Part shown: positions 1 through 11,204 of the stretch, piece by piece
Numbering within the stretch: position 1 is the first letter of the stretch
Layout: each line of letters begins with the position of its first letter
Assembly (NCBI GenBank): GCA_029204225.1
Contig: CM055100.1
Span: forward strand, 55,571,278 to 55,635,277
Direction: 5' to 3'
Length of the DNA stretch: 64,000 nt
Source: Diphasiastrum complanatum
Lineage: Eukaryota; Streptophyta; Lycopodiopsida; Lycopodiales; Lycopodiaceae
Position numbers and translations under genes: made by a program
The notes under the pieces: generated by a model
Databases searched by the model: none
Seen by the model: only the letters and a program-made list of their open reading frames with translations
What the model was told of the DNA's origin: nothing

Positions 1-864
1 CGTGCAACCAAAGATGCGCAAGTGTGAAACAGTAGGCTTCTTACCATACCAAACTTCATAAGGAGTTAATACTTTCAAGGCTTTAGTAGGACACCGATTA
101 CTAATGTAAGCCGCCGTTATAACCGCTTCAGCCCAAAACTTGTGAGGTAGGCCCTTTGCCTTGAGCATGCATCGAGCCATCTCCATGATAGTGCGATTCT
201 TTCTTTCGACAACACCATTTTGTTGAGGTGTGTAAGGGGTTGTCATTTGATGATGAATACCTTTGCTTTGAAGATAAGTACCAAACGTATTCTTTATATA
301 TTCCCCTCCTCGGTCGGTATGTAAGATCTTCAAAGAGTGCCCAAACTGATTTTCTATCATTGCTAGAAAATCCTTAAAGCGTTGAAAAACTTCAGATTTT
401 GCCTTCATAGGATAAATCCATGTAAATCTTGAAAGGTCATCAATAAAAGTAACAAAGTACTTACACCTTCCAATGGATTCGGTCCTCATTGGACCACATA
501 CATCACTATGAACCAAATCAAATTTGCCATCAACTCGAATAGTTCCATCAATTGGAAAAGCTTGCCTTTGAAATTTTCCAAGTATGCATCCTTCGCGTAC
601 ATGTCCTTCGGGATGCTCAATATTAGGAATTTCTTCAACCATATTGAATCTCTTCAACATCTTCAAGCTAGCAAAGTTGAGATGTCCAAACCTAGCATGC
701 CATAATTCAGCCAACTCCAAAGAATGTGAACTTGATGCAACAAGACAAAAAGATGATGAAGCTCTTCGCTCATAGGTATCCATAAGGAACAATCTACCAC
801 GTAGGAAATAGAAAAACCCTCTTGTAGAAACTCGTGGACAGCCAAGGAGAATAGTCAGTTTTGC
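1..864 (-). CDS. Ty1/copia GAG-pre-integrase and integrase core, partial
   Basis: This is the integrase part of a Ty1/copia polyprotein, which inserts retrotransposon cDNA into the genome. Read on the minus strand, all 288 codons are open and the frame runs off the left edge. A GAG-pre-integrase segment with LWHARFGHLNFASLK comes first. The catalytic triad follows: the first D in LVHSDVCGPM, the second in LHTDRGGEYI, and E in NGVVERKNRT. The C-terminal part includes PYEVWYGKKPTVSHLRIFGC. The HHCC finger keeps only one cysteine of its second pair (REGCILGK), so it may be damaged. A TAA lies just upstream (865-867). Gag and protease are missing because an LTR abuts directly, so this is an internally deleted element although the domain itself is open. 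RT and RNase H would lie outside the window. Confidence 0.9.
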
Positions 865-1231
865 TTACAAAAGTGTCTCATACAAATGGGATGCACACAT
901 ATATATAGTCCAAGATGACTATCTAACTTCATGACTATTGGCTATCCAACTACTTGACTATTGGCTGTCCAACTACTTGACTATTGACTATCCAACTTTC
1001 TATAAGTTACATAGAAAGAATAAGGTACCTCCAATATCTCAAGTTGGGGTACTTAATGTCACAATTAGGCCTAGTGGACCCATGAGTCCCTACCAAGTTA
1101 ATTTTATACTAACTTAGCTAACTCTAAGTTTAGTGGGCCTAATATTATAAATGACCATGGTTACACAACTCTCGACCTTTTGGGTCAAAGTAACCTATGG
1201 TAATTTAAGCAATTCCATTTACATTCCAACA
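865..1231 (-). mobile_element. Ty1/copia 5' LTR (minus), joined directly to integrase
   Basis: On the minus strand this block starts with TGTTGGAATGT, the usual start of a copia LTR, exactly where LINE homology stops at 1232. A TATA-like CTATATATATG (about 899-909) sits where the core promoter would be expected. The right-hand LTR boundary is unclear: the usual CA end, primer binding site, gag and protease are absent and sequence passes straight into the integrase frame. I infer a deletion from the LTR/leader into pol. Confidence 0.6.
933..1001. repeat. 3 x 23-bp tandem repeat inside a copia LTR
   Basis: Three units beginning GACTATTGGCTATCCAACTA repeat with a 23-bp period at 933, 956 and 979. 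A weaker unit precedes them. They lie upstream of the TATA-like motif of the minus-strand LTR, where U3 enhancer repeats usually sit. Confidence 0.8.
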
Positions 1232-1516
1232 GGTGCATCAAGAGGATGGGAAGCCCTCAACAATAGCATGGTTAAGGAGAGTGGATAATGTAGGGGCAAG
1301 GGTATCGGGGGTGTGAATCAGTAGCTCAGACTCAAGGTCTTCAATGTCTCTGGTGCGGTGGGTTTTCAGCTTTTTGATTGCTGCCTGAACCAAGGGGTGA
1401 AGAAGCTGAAGTCTGAAGGTCGAGGAGAGATGGAGATGTGCGTATCAGTGGGTATTGTGTAAAGTTGGGTAGCATAGTTGGTCCAAATATGTAAATCATC
1501 CAGAAGAGGGGGAGGG
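1232..1516 (-). pseudogene. LINE fragment: start of the RT region (left half of a split LINE)
   Basis: On the minus strand this encodes a segment matching the region before the RT core of the complete LINE at 18971-21298. Shared pieces are TNYATQLYT against IEYATELYT, SPRPSDFSFFTP against SPRPDHCSLFTP, and a GFPSS-CT stretch against GFPTAWCT. The tryptophan codon of the last motif is TGA here, and the frame shifts near position 1375. It continues the fragment at 11590-12170; the gypsy composite 1517-11589 separates them. The other end is cut by the copia LTR at 1231, so the RT core is absent from the window. Confidence 0.8.
1512..1516. repeat. Target-site duplication GAGGG, left copy
   Basis: GAGGG directly precedes the TGTTACGAGC start of the 5' LTR and is repeated at 11590-11594 after the last LTR. 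Removing everything between, plus one copy, restores LINE coding continuity in frame, which supports a genuine 5-bp duplication. Confidence 0.85.
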
Positions 1517-1792
1517 TGTTACGAGCACGTGACCAGTGCCGAACCCTAGAGAACACAAAAGGTCAGATAATGGCGGGCCAAACACAGTCTAGGGACCTTG
1601 TCAACAGGTCAGGGCCCCCAGTTGGCTCCCGACGTGCAGTCGGCCACGTCAGTGCCAGTGGCCGACACTTGGCAGTATGCATGCTACTAGTCCTCACAGT
1701 GGGCTAGGAGGGGTTTACTCTATATCAGGGAGTAGGCAAGGTTGGGTGGATCAGTTAGTGTTTGCCCTATTGTGGTGTTAGGATCTATTACA
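1517..1792 (+). mobile_element. Ty3/gypsy 5' LTR
   Basis: The LTR runs from TGTTACGAGC to GATCTATTACA and is followed one base later by a tRNA primer site. About 90 bp present in the other two LTRs (after the motif AGGTCAGATA) is missing. A TATA-like CTCTATATC lies near 1718. The inverted repeat of GTCGGCCACGT seen in the sister LTRs has lost one base here. It differs more from the other two LTRs than they do from each other. Confidence 0.9.
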
Positions 1793-1793
1793 T

Positions 1794-1805
1794 TGGTATC
1801 AGAGC
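1794..1805 (+). promoter_or_regulatory. Primer binding site for initiator-Met tRNA
   Basis: TGGTATCAGAGC, one base after the LTR end, matches the complement of the plant initiator methionine tRNA 3' end, the standard minus-strand primer for many plant LTR retrotransposons. Confidence 0.9.
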
Positions 1806-2686
1806 TATCTCCATCTTTGGGAGCTTAGTAGCAGCAGTAGAGAAAGCTATCAGAAGATACGAAATATTTCTCAGATTCTCAGAAAGGAATAGAGGAGGAG
1901 AATCGCTGTAGGAGCAGCTTTCAAACTCTTGAATTTTGCTGAGAATTCACAGTAGTAGGAAGTACAATTCTTTGTACAGGTAACTCGCTGGAAAGGCAGC
2001 TGTCCATCTCTGATTTCGGAGACCTATTTTCTGATTTCTGAGCGGGTTTGAGATAATAGTATAGGAGCAGATCCATCACTGTAAAAGTAGCCCTCAATTC
2101 TGAATTTCGTATGAAATTTTAAGTAGATTAGAGTGAGTTCTAATCTGAATTCGAGTAGCAGGGTCAGCGCTGGATAGGGAAGAGAAAGGGTGAAGATTCA
2201 TCCTTGTTTTTAGAAATTTTTCAGAAGTTTGAGCCTCAAACTTTCTTGCTACAAATCAGCGAGCAGGGTGCCATAAAAAATACAGAATCTGGAAGTGTTT
2301 TTTGGCTTCAAATTTGGTTTTTTGGGACCAACTCAGATGCTGTCAGATCAGCGAGGGTAGGCAGCTATCAATCTCAGAAAGTTTTGCACTTTTTTGGGTC
2401 CTTTGCCTCGTTTTTTGGAGCCCCACGTCTGCAATTAGATCAGCGAGCAACTCTACTCAAGAAATCAGAAATTTTGGTACCATTTTGGAGCCACAAACTG
2501 GGATTTTCCGGGACAGCAGGTCTGAAAATTTGGGTGGAAGAGCTGAGGGGGTTCCTCTTTGTATTTTCTTTGGAAGTATAGTCCTCAGAAACAGCTAAGT
2601 CTTCTTTCCCTCTTTGTACAGTTATAAATTAGTCTTTCGACTTTTTTTGAAAGGAAACGTCAGGCAATCTTTTTCTAGCTCTGAAA
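1806..2686 (+). other. Untranslated leader of the gypsy plus copy
   Basis: About 880 bp lie between the primer site and gag. ATCAGCGAG-type motifs recur three times (near 2255, 2346 and 2438). Small open frames here have no recognisable domain and I treat them as leader sequence. Confidence 0.6.
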
Positions 2687-3659
2687 ATGACCACTTCTCC
2701 GGGATCTGATCAACCCCTAACAAGAGGCATTGATGAATTAGAAACGGAATCCCTGAGGTACAGTAAAGGGAAAGAACCAATGGAAGTTGAAGAACATGAA
2801 CAATTCGCCGAAGAACTCGACGAATTGGTTACCAAGGAGTAGTTTCTCCAGTTGGCAACAGAAGTGGATGAACTGAAGTTGGTATTAGCCAATTTCAAGT
2901 CTAGTGTGAACGACTCGTTCGCTGAACTCAAAGGCTTGATTTTGAGTTCTGCGAAAGGAAGCCTTCCCTCCACTTCTCAATTGTCCCCTTCTCCACTTCC
3001 ATCAGTTTTGGGTGAGCCTATGCGGTCTCACCCCAGTGTCTTTAAAGATTTAAAACCTCCTACTTTTATTGGGGAAGAGAAGGATAGAAACTCTTGTACT
3101 TGGCTTTGATACCATGTGTAAAAAAGTACAAAAAGGACCAAGAGTGGATCCTAATCTGATCCTCAAGAGGGATTGGTTGTCAGATTACTTGATCTATCAA
3201 TCTACTTGAGATTAAGATCAATCTAGATCAATTCTAGACACAAAATCCTAACAAGAACAATCATTAATTGAACATAAGTGTACTTTATGTTTTCACACGT
3301 GTGAAACACTGTCTGAGTACGGACTCCAACCTGAAAATCAAGTACACATTGATAGATCCTCAAAACAATCAAAACAAATGTAGAGAAATGGAGAGAATCA
3401 CTCAAAATTGCTTACAAAACCAAGATTGGTGTCTCACATTGAGCAAATGGAAGAACATTCATGCTCTTAAACAGACCCCTGACCATTTGCAAGCTATAGA
3501 GGCCGGTCTTTCCCTAGGGCCCATGGCCTATAAGTGGTGGTTAAATCTCCAGGAGACTGGGCAGACTCCCCGATCATGGAAGGCCTTTGAAGAAGCCTTC
3601 CTAAGAGAATTTCTAACGGAAAATGAACTTGATAGAGCCTGGGAAACCTGGGAGAAAGA
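2687..3659 (+). pseudogene. Ty3/gypsy gag (plus copy), interrupted
   Basis: Gag forms the particle that packages element RNA. The frame starts at ATG 2687 (MTTSPGSDQPLTRG), is acidic and lysine-rich, and has a TAG at 2840-2842. It reads to about 3090, where a copia LTR with its primer site (3091-3438) is inserted. Gag resumes at 3439 with LSKWKNIHALKQTPDHLQAI and a typical gag helix KWWLNLQETGQ, ending near 3659 at AWETWEKE. There the sequence switches to inverted pol. The rest of gag, including the zinc knuckle, is found only in the inverted block, so no functional Gag can come from this copy. Confidence 0.85.
3091..3438 (-). mobile_element. Ty1/copia LTR with primer site, inserted in gag
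   Basis: On the minus strand an LTR-like block starts TGTGAGACACC (3438) and ends TTTTTACACA (3115). TGGTATCAAAGCC (initiator-Met primer site) and about 10 leader bases follow, to 3091. A near-palindromic TTCACACGTGTGAAA lies near 3291-3305. It is not a clean solo LTR: leader sequence is kept on one side and no 5-bp flanking duplication is visible. It breaks the gypsy gag frame and may have replaced a few gag codons. The copia at the right edge (63715) has a similar LTR edge, TGTGaAAAAAAAGTA. Confidence 0.75.
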
Positions 3660-5117
3660 GCCCAAATGGCATCACCTTAAACTCATAATGACCATGACGA
3701 GTCCTAAAAGCTGTTCTGTGGGACATCTTCTGACTTAATACGGACTTGATGATATCTCGATCTGAGGTCTATTTTACTGAAAAACTTAGCCCCGTCGAGT
3801 TGATCAAACAACTCGTCTGCCCGAGGCATAGGGTATTTATTCTTAATTGTGACTTTATTGAGGGCTCTGTAATCTATGCAAAGACGCATAGACCCCTTTT
3901 TCTTTTTCACAAAAGGATTGGTGAGGCCCATGGTGAACTACTGGTCTTAATTTGGCCTTTCCCAAGATAATCTGTTAACTGCCTAGTTATTTTCTTCATT
4001 CTCTGTTCGGCTGACCTGATACGGAGGTTTAGAAACAGGTGCTGTACCTGGTACTAGGTTTATTACATGAACTACCTCTCTGCTAGGTGGCAAACCATGT
4101 GGCAAATCTTCAGGAAAAACATCTTTAAATTTAGACAATAAAGTTTCTAATTTACTGATTTTCTGCCGTAAAGGACTGGAAATAGAAACTTCAGGAATAA
4201 ACTGAAAGTCACATAAGAATACTTGATGGTCGTCGTCTCCGATTAGTTGACAGAGCTTTGAACTGCAGACCATAGGACTGTTGGGAACATCATGCTCCCC
4301 ATGCAACTGGATCTCTCAGCCTTTATGCTGAAAGCTGAGGGTGTTCTCCTAATAATTTCTGTGGAGGGCAGGTCCTAAACTGTAGAGCCAATCTCTCCCG
4401 AGAACAATGTCTGTGCGATCCAGGTGCATTATCTGAAAGTTTATTTCATCTTGGTACCCTTGAATACCAAGGTTTAAGCTACTTACCATGGTTTCCCAAA
4501 TTTTCTTATCTTCACTCTTAGCTAGTGAAACTATGTACCTATGCTAACTAGGTACTTCTGGAAGTTTAAGTTTTTTAACCAGGGTGTAGTTGATGAAATT
4601 ATGGGTTGCCCCATCATCAACCATAACTCTAACTGACTGGTTACCAACTTTTCCATGCATACGTACTAGGTCATGTGGCCCAAAACTGAAGGGTCTCGCT
4701 AGCATTGCAAAGGTTAGCTGGCAACAGTGTTCATGGTCTTCATGATACACTTTGATCTTGGAAGCTGCCGAGTCACTGGGGAAACTTACGGTCTAAACAA
4801 GATGACCTTGTTTTTTATCCTTTTTATCTTTCTTAGTGAAAGGCCCCTTGGGACACTGTCTGACTGTGTGTCCCTTGCCCATGCATACAAAGCACAAACG
4901 TTCTTGTTTGTCTTTTTCAAAATCTTCTGATTTTAAGGGCTATATGAGCGATGGGCGTTTCTGAGGAGCTTCACCTTTAAATTTATTTTCTTTCTTTCAT
5001 TTTAAAAATTTCTTTTTAAATTGAAAGTCTTTCTGAAGAGGCTGCTGTCTCGCCCTCTTCCTACCCACTGAATCATCGTAGATTTGAGCATATTTGAGAG
5101 CTTGCTCAAGGGTAGTA
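3660..5117 (-). pseudogene. Inverted gag-protease-RT block inside the gypsy plus copy
   Basis: This block is in opposite orientation to its host element and closely matches 9535-11000 of the minus copy. In minus-strand order it has the end of gag with a knuckle CFVCMGKGHTVRQC (about 4850-4900), an aspartic protease with DDGATHNFI (near 4600), and the start of RT with [20 protein letters not shown] (about 3780-3900). It stops at the EFKVMPFG region (3661), before the catalytic FLDD. Many short frameshifts are visible. The flanking plus-strand pieces do not abut as in an intact element: late gag, and RT to the integrase linker, are missing at the two breakpoints. I read this as an inversion with deletions. 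Confidence 0.85.
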
Positions 5118-6610
5118 GGAATACTCCAAGAATACGGCAACTTCCGTTGAGGATGATGAGTCCGAGTATACATCAGATGACGTTGAGGACTCAGAGCCTG
5201 TTTTACCCAAGGAAACCACAGTGGTTGAGGGTCAGTTGACTCAAGGATTCAAATGGAAACAATATTCCATTCAGGATGAGTACTTGTTCTATAGAGATAG
5301 AGTATGTGTCCCCAATTCAGAGGATTATAGGCAGCAGGTCCTATATGAGTGTCACGACAGTCCTAGTGCGGGGCACTCAGGCACAAAAGACCTATGAGCT
5401 TCTTTGTAGGCAATTTTTCTGGCCTAGTATGAAAAAGGACGTCCAACAATATGTAACCAGTTGCCAGAAATGTTAGGTTAATAAAGCAGAGCGTTTGAAG
5501 GCAAGAGGGTTGTCACAGCCCTTAGATATACCAGCTGGTAAATGGGAGAGTATCTCCGTGGATTTTATAGTAGGCCTGCCTAAAACCCAAAGGGGTAATG
5601 ACGCTATATGGGTCACAGTTGACCGTCTGACCAAAATGGCTCATTTTATTCCGACTAAAACAACCATTAGAGCTCCAAAGTGAGCGAGGTTGTTTGTAGA
5701 CGGGCTATTTAAATTGTACGGTCTGCCTTCCGGCATAGTCAACGACCGGGACAGTAAGTTTAAGGGAAATTTTTGGAGGGCAGTATTCCATCATCTCCAT
5801 ACTAAACTTAATATGAGCACTACTGACCATCCACAGATGGACGGTCAAACAGAGAGGGTAAATCAGGTGCTAGAGGATATGCTTCGTGCATACGTCAGCA
5901 AGAAGTAGACTAATTGGGAGGAGTATCTCTCGATATTAGAGTTTGCTTACAACAGTACCAAGCATTCAGCTACGGGATACAGCCCATTTATGCTGATGTA
6001 CGGTTTTCAACCACGCTCACCCACAGCTGTAGGGTTTAAACAAGAAAAAGTTGAAGCAGCCAGAAACTTTTTAGAGGACCTAAACCAGATGATAGAACAT
6101 GCTAAGCGTAGCATTAGGCAGTCCCAGGATCGAGCCAGGCATTATGCAGATCCACACAGATGGGATGTGCAGTTCTCCGCTGGTGAGAAAGTCTACTTGA
6201 GAGTCCCAGTTGACTCTAAAACCCTCAAATCAGGAGCTAAGTTGTCTCCTAGGTATTGTGGTCCCTTTACCATCAGTAGGAGACTAGGCGAGGTCACCTA
6301 TGAACTAGAACTCCCACACAGTAGTAAGGTTTTTCCAGTCTTTCATGTAAGTCAGTTACGAAAAGCCTTAGCCAGATCAGAAATTCTGATAGGGAACAAT
6401 TTTCTAGTTCTTTCATTGGATTCTCAGCAACCTCCACATGAGCCAGAGGAGATTCTTGATAGTAGAGAGACGCAGACTTGTCATACTCTATACCGAGAAT
6501 ATCTGGTCAAGTGGAATGATCAGCCTGTTGAGAATGCCACTTGGGAAAGAGGCAGCGTCCTTCACAAGATTTTTCCAGACTTTGTCCTAGAGGACCAAGA
6601 CGGTTCTTAA
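5118..6610 (+). pseudogene. Ty3/gypsy integrase with GPY/F module and chromodomain (plus copy)
   Basis: This part of pol inserts cDNA, and the chromodomain is thought to steer it to modified histones. The frame holds the HHCC finger (CHDSPSAGHSG to CQKC), the DDE core ([32 protein letters not shown]), the GPY/F motif SPRYCGPFTISRRLG and the chromodomain EYLVKWNDQPVENATWE. It ends at TAA 6608-6610. Compared with the minus copy there is a net loss of two bases near 5380 and three in-frame stops (5474-5476, 5681-5683, 5906-5908). The chromodomain places it among chromoviruses. Confidence 0.92.
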
Positions 6611-6642
6611 GGGGGAGGGAGTGTTACGAGCACGTGACCAGT
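6609..6642 (+). promoter_or_regulatory. Polypurine tract and first 21 bp of the 3' LTR
   Basis: AAGGGGGAGGGAG (6609-6621) is the plus-strand primer site for cDNA synthesis. The LTR start TGTTACGAGCACGTGACCAG follows but stops after 21 bases, where an inverted complete LTR begins. The last five bases CCAGT recur at 11205-11209. Confidence 0.85.
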
Positions 6643-7000
6643 TGTAATCGATCCTAACACCACAGTAGGGCAAACACTAACTGATCCACCCAACCTTGCC
6701 TACTCCCTGATATAGAGTAAGCCCCTCCTAGCCCAGTGTGAGGACTGGTAGCATGCTACTGCCAAGTGTCGGCCACGTGGTACTGACGTGGCCGACTGCA
6801 CGTCGGGACCCAACTGGGGGCCCTATCCTGCTGACAGGGTCCCTAGGCTGTGTTAGGCCCGCCATGGCTATGGACCGTGCTGGGGCACACTACTCACACT
6901 GTCTTGCCCTGTTGGTCATGTACGCTGGACACGACCCTGACTGTGGTATCTGACCTATCTGTGTTCTCTAGGGTTCGGCACTGGTTACGAGCTCGTAACA
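6643..7000 (-). mobile_element. Ty3/gypsy 3' LTR of the minus copy
   Basis: A complete 358-bp LTR in minus orientation, from TGTTACGAGC (7000) to GATTACA (6643). The polypurine tract (7001-7013) adjoins it on the pol side. It keeps the ~90 bp missing from the LTR at 1517 and is nearly identical to the LTR ending at 11589. A perfect inverted repeat GTCGGCCACGT / ACGTGGCCGAC lies at 6768-6796. Confidence 0.92.
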
Positions 7001-7013
7001 CTCCCTCCCCCTT

Positions 7014-10000
7014 AAGAACCGTCTTGGTCCTCTAAGACAAAGTCTGGAAAAATCTTGCGAAGGACGCTGCCTCTTTCCCAAGTGGCATTCTCAACAGGCT
7101 GATCATTCCACTTAACCAGATATTCTCGGTATAGAGTATGACGAGTCTGCGTCTCTCTACTATCAAGAATCTCCTCTGGTTCATGTGGAGGTTGTTGAGG
7201 AGCCAATGGGAGAACTAGAACACTGTCCCCTACCAGATTGTCTGATCTGGTTAAGGCTTTTCGTAACTGACTTACATGAAAGACTAGAAAAACCTTACTG
7301 CTGTGTGGGAGTTCTAGTTCATAGGTGACCTCGCCTAGTCTCCTACTGATGGTAAAGGGACCACAATACCTTGGAGACTACTTAGCACACACTCCTGATT
7401 TGAGGGTTTTAGAGTCAACTGGGACTCTCAAGTAGACTTTGTCACCAGTGGAGAACTGCACATCCCGTCTGTGTGGATCTGCATAATGCCTGGCTCGATC
7501 CTGGGATTGTCTAATGCTACACTTAGCATGTTCTATCATCTGGTTTAGGTCTTCTAAAAAGTTTCTGGCTGCTTCAACTTTTTCTTGTTTAAACCCTATA
7601 GCTGTGGGTGAGCGTGGCTGAACACCGTACATCAGCATAAATGGGCTGTATCCCGTAGCTGAATGTTTGGTACTGTTGTAAGCAAACTCTAATGTCGAGA
7701 GATACTCCTCCCAATTAGTCTGCTTCTTGCTGACGTATGCACGAAGCATATCCTCCAGCACTTGATTTACCCTTTCTGTTTGACCGTCCGTCTGTGGATG
7801 GTCGGTGGTACTCATATTAAGTTTAGTATGGAGATGATGGAATATTGCCCTCCAAAAATTTCCAGTAAACTTACTGTCTCGGTCGCTGACTATGACGGAA
7901 GGTAGACCGTACAATTTAAATAGCCCGTCTACAAACAACCTCGCTAACTCTGGAGCTCTAACGGTTGTTTTGGTTGGAATAAAATGAGCCATTTTGGTCA
8001 GACGGTCAACTGTGACCCATATAGCGTCATTACCCTTTTGGGTTTTAGGCAGGCCTACTATAAAATCCATGGAGATACTCTCCCATTTACCAGCTGGTAT
8101 TTCTAAGGGATGCAACAACCCTCCTGCCTTTAAACGCTCTGCTTTATTTACTTGACATTTCTGGCAACTGGTTACATACTGGTGGACGTCCTTTTTCATA
8201 CTGGGCCAGAAAAATTGCCTACGAAGAAGCTCATAGGTCTTCTGTATGCCTGGGTGTCCGGCGCTAGGATTGTCATGACATTCATATAGGACCTGCTGCC
8301 TATAATCCTCTGAATTGGGGACACATACTCTATCTCTATAGAGCAAGTACTCATCTTGAATGGAATACTGTTTCCATTTGTATCCTTGAGTCAACTGACC
8401 CTCAACCTCTGGGGTTTGCTTGGGTAATACAGGCTCAGAATCCTCAACGTCATCTGACGACGTATACTCGGACTCATCGTCATCCTCAACGGAAGCTGCC
8501 GTATTCTTGGATGAACTGGCACCAGCCCCGGGAACTGGTTCTGGAGTCTGTAACTGTCTGTTCTGGACTGAGTTCCAGATAATAGAGAAGAATGCATCAT
8601 GCTGGCATTTCCCTCTCAAGGACTCGAGTAACTCATTACGAATCTGAGTAAAACTCAGTTCGTTTATCATAGGCATTCTGCTAAGGGCATCTTGTACTGT
8701 ATTGAATTTTCCACGCCTATATCTGATAGACATGTCAAACTCTTGCATCAACTCTGTCCAACGAGCTTTCCGACCTCTAAGCTCAGGTTGATTGCAAAGG
8801 TATCTGAGACTCTCATGGTCTGTCAGGACCTCAAAGTTGGCACCATACAATAATGCCTCCAAGTCTTAAGGGCATGGACTACAGAAAAGAGTTCCTTTTC
8901 ATAGGCATTGTACCTAGTCTGAGTTGGCTCGAGTTTTTTAATCTCGAATGCAACTGGTCGTCCACCCTGAGTTAGCACAACACCAACTGCAAAGTCGCTA
9001 GCATCTGTTTCGACCACAAATGGCTGATTGGGGTCGACGACTTTTAAAACTGGTGCTGTAGCTAAGGCTGTTTTGAGAGCATCAAAGCTCTCTTGTTGTG
9101 CGGACTCCCAAATGAACTCCTTTCCCTTCCCCTTAAGAAGATTTGTCATAGGGACTGCTATCTGAGCATATTCCTTGACAAATCGTCTGTAATATCCCGC
9201 CAGACCAAGAAAGATTTGAAGTTCCAAAATATTCTGAGGTCTCAGCCAACTGAGTACGACTTTAACCTTATTTGGGTCCACCTTAATCCCATCTGAAGAG
9301 ATAATGTGGCCCAAATATGCTACTTCTTCAACGAAGAATTCACACTTGGATTGTTTAGCATAAAGCTTATGCTTTCTGAGCAGTCGAAACACCTTTCTGA
9401 GGTGTTTTAGATGCTCCTTCCTCGTTTTGCTGTAAACGAGGATGTCATCTAAAAATACGACTACAAACTTACCCAAGTATGGTCTGAGGACACTGTTCAT
9501 CAAGGTCATAAAGGTAGCTGGAGCATTTGTGAGCCCAAATGGCATCACCTTAAACTCATAATGACCGTGACGAGTCCTAAAAGCTGTTTTCGAGACATCT
9601 TCCGATTTTATACGGACTTGATGATATCCCAATCTAAGGTCTATTTTGCTGAAAAACTTAGCCCCGTCGAGTTGATCAAACAACTCGTCTGCCCGAGGCA
9701 TAGGGTATTTATTCTTGATTGTGACTTTATTGAGGGCTCTGTAATCTACGCAAAGACGCATAGACCCCTCTTTCTTTTTCACCAATAGGACTGGTGAGGC
9801 CCATGGTGAACTACTGGTCTGAATTTGGCCTTTCCCAAGATAGTCTGTTAACTGCCTAGTTATTTCTTCATCCTCTGTTCGGCTGACCCGATACGGAGGT
9901 TTAGAAACAGGTACTGTACCTGGTACTAGGTTTATTACATGATCTACCTCTCTGCTAGGTGGTAAACCATGTGGCAAATCTTCAGGAAAAACATCTTTAA

Positions 10001-11204
10001 ATTTAGACAATAAAGTTTCTAATTTACTGATTTTCTGTTGAATAGAACTGGAAATAGAAACTTCAGGAATAAACTAAAAGTCACATAAGAATACCTGATG
10101 GTCTTCGTCTCCGATTAGCTGACAGAGTTTTGAACTGCAGACCATAGGACTGTTGGGAACATCATGCTCCCCATGCAACTGGATCTCTCGGCCTTTATGC
10201 TGAAAGCTGAGGGCCTGATAGTTTCTGTGGAGGGAAGGTCCTAAACTGTAGAGCCAATCTCTCCCGAGAACAATGTCTGTTCGATCCAGGTGCATTATTT
10301 GAAAGTTTATTTCATCTTGGTACCCCTGAATACCAAGATTTAACTTTCTTACCATAGTTTCCCATATTTTTTTATCTTCACCCTTAGCTAATGAAACTAT
10401 GTACCTATGCTGACTAGGTACTTCTGGTAGTTTAAGCTTTTTAATCAGGGTGTGGTTGATGAAATTATGGGTTGCCCCATCATCAACCATGACTCTTACT
10501 GACTGGTTACCAACTTTCCCATGCATACGTACTAGGTCATGCGGCCCAAAGCTGAAGGGTCTCGCTAGCATTGCAGGGGTCAGCTGGCAACAGTGTTCAT
10601 GATCTTCATGATACACTTTGATCTCGGAAGCTGCCGAGTCACTGGGGAAACATACAGTCTGAACAAGATGAACTTGTTTTTTATCTTTCTTATCTTTTTT
10701 AGTGAAAGGCCCCTTGGGACACTGTCTGACTGTGTGTCCCTTGCCCATACACACAAAGCACAAACGTTCTTGTTTGGCTTTCTCAAAATCATCTGGTTTT
10801 AAGGGCTGTATGAGTGAAGGGCGTTTCTGAGGAGCTTCACTTTTAAATTTGTCTTCTTTCTTTCTTTTTAAAAATTTCTTTTTAAATTGAAAGTCTTTCT
10901 GAGAAGGCTGCTCAGAAAGTGGCTGTTGTCTCGCCCTCTTCCTACCCACTGAATCATCATAGATTTGAGCATATCTGAGAGCTTGCTCAAGGGTAGTAGG
11001 CGAGTTTCTCTGGACCTCTACTTTATATTCATCTTTGAGGCCACGGACAAATCCCCTGATTTTCTGATAGTCATCCATATTTTTAATCTTTAAAATTTCT
11101 TCTCGATACTGCGAGATATATTGGATGAGGGATTTATCCATTACTGTTCTTTCCCAGGCTTCCCGGGCTCTATCCAATTCATTTTCTGGTAGAAATTCTC
11201 TTAA
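7014..11204 (-). pseudogene. Ty3/gypsy gag-pol, near-complete single frame (minus copy)
   Basis: This is the replication polyprotein of a chromovirus. In order it has late gag (from REFLPENELDRAREAW), knuckle CFVCMGKGHTVRQC, protease VDDGATHNFI, RT with [11 protein letters not shown] (about 9420-9455), RNase H ([23 protein letters not shown]), the integrase finger (CHDNPSAGHPG to CQKCQ), the DDE core ([32 protein letters not shown]), GPY/F and a chromodomain to TAA 7014. Gag and pol share one frame. I count three internal lesions: TAG at 10074-10076, loss of one T near 8857 in RNase H, and TAG at 7378-7380 beside an in-frame 6-bp insertion. The 5' end, including the gag N-terminus and its own 5' LTR, is missing; gag joins LTR sequence at about 11203. 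Apart from the lost end it looks recently active. Confidence 0.93.

Noticed and set aside
1500-1516. Polypurine tract before the LTR at 1517, suggesting it is a 3' LTR
   Set aside because: The purine-rich bases belong to the interrupted LINE coding sequence and include the GAGGG target duplication; a primer site follows the LTR, so it is a 5' LTR.
3091-3438. Clean solo LTR
   Set aside because: A primer site and leader bases remain on one side only and no flanking 5-bp duplication is visible, so it is a truncated insertion or a rearranged remnant.
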